Positions 52,372 through 54,964 of a stretch of DNA of 54,964 bases are shown one piece after another. Numbering within the stretch: position 1 is the first letter of the stretch; each line of letters begins with the position of its first letter. Origin of the DNA: Acidimicrobiales bacterium (GTDB lineage Bacteria; Actinomycetota; Acidimicrobiia; Acidimicrobiales; RAAP-2); the NCBI GenBank assembly GCA_017883065.1, contig JADGOG010000003.1, positions 1-54,964 on the forward strand, written 5' to 3'. A program made the position numbers and the translations under genes. The notes beneath the pieces are model-generated. The model saw only the letters and a list, made by a program, of their open reading frames with translations, searched no databases and was not told where the DNA came from.

Positions 52372-54945
52372 GTGCGAGTACCGCTTTCGTGGCTTCGAGA
52401 CTTCGCCCCCTTCACCGCTGAGCCGGCTGAATTGTCGGCGACTCTCGACGACCTCGGACTGGTGGTCGAAGAAGTGGAGCTGGTCGGTGAGGGGCTCGGC
52501 GACGTGGTCGTGGCCCGGGTCGACGAGATCGCCGCCATCGACGGTGCCGACCGGATCCGCAAGGTGGTGGTCGACGACGGGAGCAGATCGGTCGAAGTGG
52601 TCTGCGGCGCGTCGAACTTCGCCGTGGGGGATCTGGTCGCACTGGCGCCGGTGGGGGCGGTCCTCCCCGGCGGATTCGCCATCGGACGGCGGAAGATGAA
52701 GGGCGTGGCGTCAAACGGGATGCTCTGCTCCGGACGGGAGCTCGGCCTCACCGACGACCACGAGGGCATCCTCATCCTCAACGACGTCGAGGGCGCAGCG
52801 GTGGGGCGACTGTTGGTCGACGCGCTGGGCATCGAGCCCGACGTGGTCTTCGACGTGGCCGTCGAGGCCAATCGTCCCGATGCCTGGAGCATCGCCGGGG
52901 TGGCCCGGGACCTGGCGGCGCGGTTGGGTGTGCCCTTCTCGATTCCGGAGACGTCGGCTCTCGGAGGTGCTGTCGGCATCCCGGCAGGTGGCTCGAATGG
53001 CGTCGGTCCTGACCCGGTCGGTGGAGCCCCGATCGAGACGCTGGCGTCGATCCGGGTGGACGACCAGGAACTGTGCCCCAGGTTCACCGGCCGGGTGATC
53101 ACCGGGATCACCGTGGCGCCCTCGCCCCGGTGGCTGACCCGTCGGCTCACGCTGGCCGGCATGCGACCCATCAACAATGTGGTCGACGCCTCCAACTACG
53201 TCATGCTCGAACTGGGACAGCCGACCCATCCATACGACCTCGACCGCCTGGCGGGCCACGGTCTGGTCATCCGTCGTGCACGGCCGGATGAGACTCTCAC
53301 CACCCTGGACGGGGTGGTGCGCACCCTGGGTCGTCCCGGACCGGGCCTCGGGGACACCGGGCAGGACTGCCTGATCTGCGATGCCGAGGGAACGCCGGTG
53401 GCCATCGGCGGCGTGATGGGTGGCGCGTCATCGGAGATCGAGGCCACGTCGAGCCGGGTCCTCCTCGAGGCGGCCTACTTCGTCCCGATGGCCATCGCCC
53501 GCACGTCGAAGCGGCTCACCCTGCGCACCGAGGCCTCGGCCAGGTTCGAACGGGGGTGCGATCCGGCCGGCATCGATCGCGCCGCCACTCGCTTCTGCGA
53601 ACTGCTGGCCCTGACCGCCGGTGAGGCGATGTCGGTGGCCCCGGGAGTCATCGATGTCACCGGTGACGTCCCCACGCCTGTCGAGCTCACCGTTCGGCCG
53701 GCGAAGGTCAACGCCCTCCTCGGGTCGAGCTTCCCGGCATCCCAGATCGTCGATCTGCTCGCCCCGTTGGGCATCGGCGCCGCACCCGTCGACGCGTCGG
53801 ACGGCGGCGCACTTCGGGTGACCGTGCCTACCTTCCGGCCCGACATCCGCCCCGCCCCGATGGGAGAGGCGGACATCGCCGAGGAGGTGGCCCGGACCTA
53901 CGGGTACGCCCGTATCGCCAGGAGGACCCCCTCATGGCCGCAGCCCGGTCGCCTCACCACCTACCAGAAGGACCGCAGGCTGCTCCGAGAGGTGCTGTGC
54001 GGAATCGGTTCCACCGAGGCCTGGACCGAGGCGTTCGTCTCCGAGGCCGACCAGGGGTACTCCGGCGTGGAGCCGCCCTACATCGAGGTGACCAACCCGC
54101 TGGTCGAGTCGGAGCGGTTCCTCCGGTCTTCGATGATGCCCGGCCTGCTCCGTGCCCTTCGCTACAACGCCGAGCGTCGTCAGGGTGATCTCCGGCTGTT
54201 CGAGGTCGGATCCACCTTCCTCTATCCCGAGAGCCCCCCATCGGCCCCTGAGGTCGGTCCGCCGGGGGACACGTCGGAGCGTCTCACCGCGGTGTTCGCC
54301 GCCGAGGGCGACGACTCCTGGACGACCGTGTCCGCCTGGCACACCATCGCCGACGCATTGGGCATCGCCGAGTGGGCCATGGGTGACCGACCGCTGCTCG
54401 GCCACGTGGCCCGGGTGGTGCACCCGTTCCGTTCCGCGTCCATCCACAGCATCGTCAGTACGGAGCCGGACGAGAACGGGATCGCCGAGCAGGCCACACT
54501 CTTAGGCGTGGTGGGCGAACTCGATCCCACCCTCGTGGGTCTGTACGGTCTGCTCAACGCTGATGGCCGGCCCCGCCGTGTGGGATGGCTCGACCTCGAC
54601 ATCGCCACGCTGCTGGACCGGGACCTGGTCCCCCGACGATCCGAGGAGTCGCGGCCGATCAGCCGGTTCCCGTCATCGGACATCGATCTGGCCTTCGTGG
54701 TCGACGAGGGCATCCCCGCCGGCTCGGTCGAGCGCACCCTCCGGGTCGCCGGTGGGGACCTGCTCGAGGCCCTGGCGCTCTTCGACGTCTACCGGGGCCC
54801 ATCGGTGGCCGAGGGTTCCCGGAGCCTCGCCTTCCATCTGCGTTTCTGTGCACTGGATCGCACACTCACCGACGAGGAGATCAGCGACATCCGTGCCGCC
54901 TGCATCCGGTCGGTCGAGCAGAAGCACTCGGCCACCCTGCGCTGA
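52372..54945 (+). CDS. pheT: phenylalanyl-tRNA synthetase beta subunit
   Basis: Non-catalytic beta subunit with editing and anticodon-binding functions. The 857-aa protein is complete in the window: an EMAP-like tRNA-binding domain near residues 40-150, the B3/B4 editing region (FDVAVEANRPDAWSIAGVARDLAA, TLRTEASARFERGCDP), B5, the core (EADIAEEVARTYGY), and the C-terminal anticodon-binding fold ending SVEQKHSATLR. GTG 52372 has AGAGGA 6 nt upstream. Only 19 bp remain after its stop. Confidence 0.96.
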   Translation: MRVPLSWLRDFAPFTAEPAELSATLDDLGLVVEEVELVGEGLGDVVVARVDEIAAIDGADRIRKVVVDDGSRSVEVVCGASNFAVGDLVALAPVGAVLPGGFAIGRRKMKGVASNGMLCSGRELGLTDDHEGILILNDVEGAAVGRLLVDALGIEPDVVFDVAVEANRPDAWSIAGVARDLAARLGVPFSIPETSALGGAVGIPAGGSNGVGPDPVGGAPIETLASIRVDDQELCPRFTGRVITGITVAPSPRWLTRRLTLAGMRPINNVVDASNYVMLELGQPTHPYDLDRLAGHGLVIRRARPDETLTTLDGVVRTLGRPGPGLGDTGQDCLICDAEGTPVAIGGVMGGASSEIEATSSRVLLEAAYFVPMAIARTSKRLTLRTEASARFERGCDPAGIDRAATRFCELLALTAGEAMSVAPGVIDVTGDVPTPVELTVRPAKVNALLGSSFPASQIVDLLAPLGIGAAPVDASDGGALRVTVPTFRPDIRPAPMGEADIAEEVARTYGYARIARRTPSWPQPGRLTTYQKDRRLLREVLCGIGSTEAWTEAFVSEADQGYSGVEPPYIEVTNPLVESERFLRSSMMPGLLRALRYNAERRQGDLRLFEVGSTFLYPESPPSAPEVGPPGDTSERLTAVFAAEGDDSWTTVSAWHTIADALGIAEWAMGDRPLLGHVARVVHPFRSASIHSIVSTEPDENGIAEQATLLGVVGELDPTLVGLYGLLNADGRPRRVGWLDLDIATLLDRDLVPRRSEESRPISRFPSSDIDLAFVVDEGIPAGSVERTLRVAGGDLLEALALFDVYRGPSVAEGSRSLAFHLRFCALDRTLTDEEISDIRAACIRSVEQKHSATLR

Positions 54946-54964
54946 CCGGCGCTCAGCCCGAGTG

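Overview
This window is a high-GC chromosomal segment that is almost entirely vertically inherited housekeeping DNA. I see no insertion sequence, prophage, CRISPR array, rRNA or tRNA gene. The gene order matches the core chromosome of Actinobacteria: aroC-aroK-aroB-aroQ-pepQ-efp-nusB-pyrR..pyrF-mihF-gmk-rpoZ-coaBC-metK-priA-def-fmt-rpe-rib-hisG and infC-rpmI-rplT-trmH-pheS-pheT. Actinobacterial markers are present: actinobacterial integration host factor, DUF3151, a PriA without a Walker A motif, and dense TANNNT promoters on leaderless genes. Menaquinone genes, and the absence of the usual fmu/ribE/hisE members of the classical order, suggest a deep actinobacterial branch. Acidimicrobiia is my inference, not proven.

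Layout. 1-5.7 kb: menaquinone cluster (menE< menB> menA> menH< menD>). 5.7-8.6 kb: an LCP cell-wall ligase and a carotenoid cleavage oxygenase, both on minus. 8.7-15.0 kb: tyrS, DUF3151, a lipoprotein, a flavin-reductase-like protein, two small proteins, a Cys-rich protein divergent from an NfuA-type Fe-S protein, and a prepilin peptidase. 15.2-20.7 kb: aroC-K-B-Q, pepQ, efp, nusB. 20.7-29.9 kb: complete pyrimidine operon pyrR-B-C-carA-carB-pyrD-pyrF behind a recognisable PyrR-binding leader. 30-33.2 kb (minus): an unknown protein and 5-oxoprolinase genes pxpA and a pxpB-pxpC fusion. 33.4-39.2 kb: mihF, gmk, rpoZ, coaBC, metK, priA. 39.2-45.5 kb: def, fmt, rpe, ribD, ribBA, ribH, hisG. 45.5-48.6 kb: a cold-shock-domain gene that overlaps tail-to-tail by 541 bp with an MFS transporter, which is co-transcribed with a DUF1844 gene. 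48.6-55 kb: infC-rpmI-rplT-trmH-pheS-pheT.

How the genes work together. The shikimate genes supply chorismate, the precursor for the men genes (an inference from pathway, not from co-regulation). The pyr operon makes UMP from bicarbonate, glutamine and aspartate. rib genes, coaBC and metK make cofactors. def/fmt, infC, efp, tyrS and pheST serve translation. Many operon genes overlap by 1, 4 or 8 nt, indicating translational coupling.

The most interesting signals are regulatory. (i) infC has no usable ATG/GTG/TTG at its conserved N-terminus and appears to start at an AUA codon behind a good Shine-Dalgarno. That codon overlaps the stop of a possible 44-codon upstream ORF in a structured leader. 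(ii) At least eleven genes carry TANNNT 6-8 nt before the start codon, i.e. leaderless transcripts. (iii) Three divergent pairs share overlapping -10 elements on opposite strands. (iv) A PyrR-type RNA element precedes pyrR. (v) A long antisense coding overlap exists between the cold-shock and MFS genes. (vi) A structured, repetitive leader precedes ribBA. No clearly unknown multi-gene system is visible.
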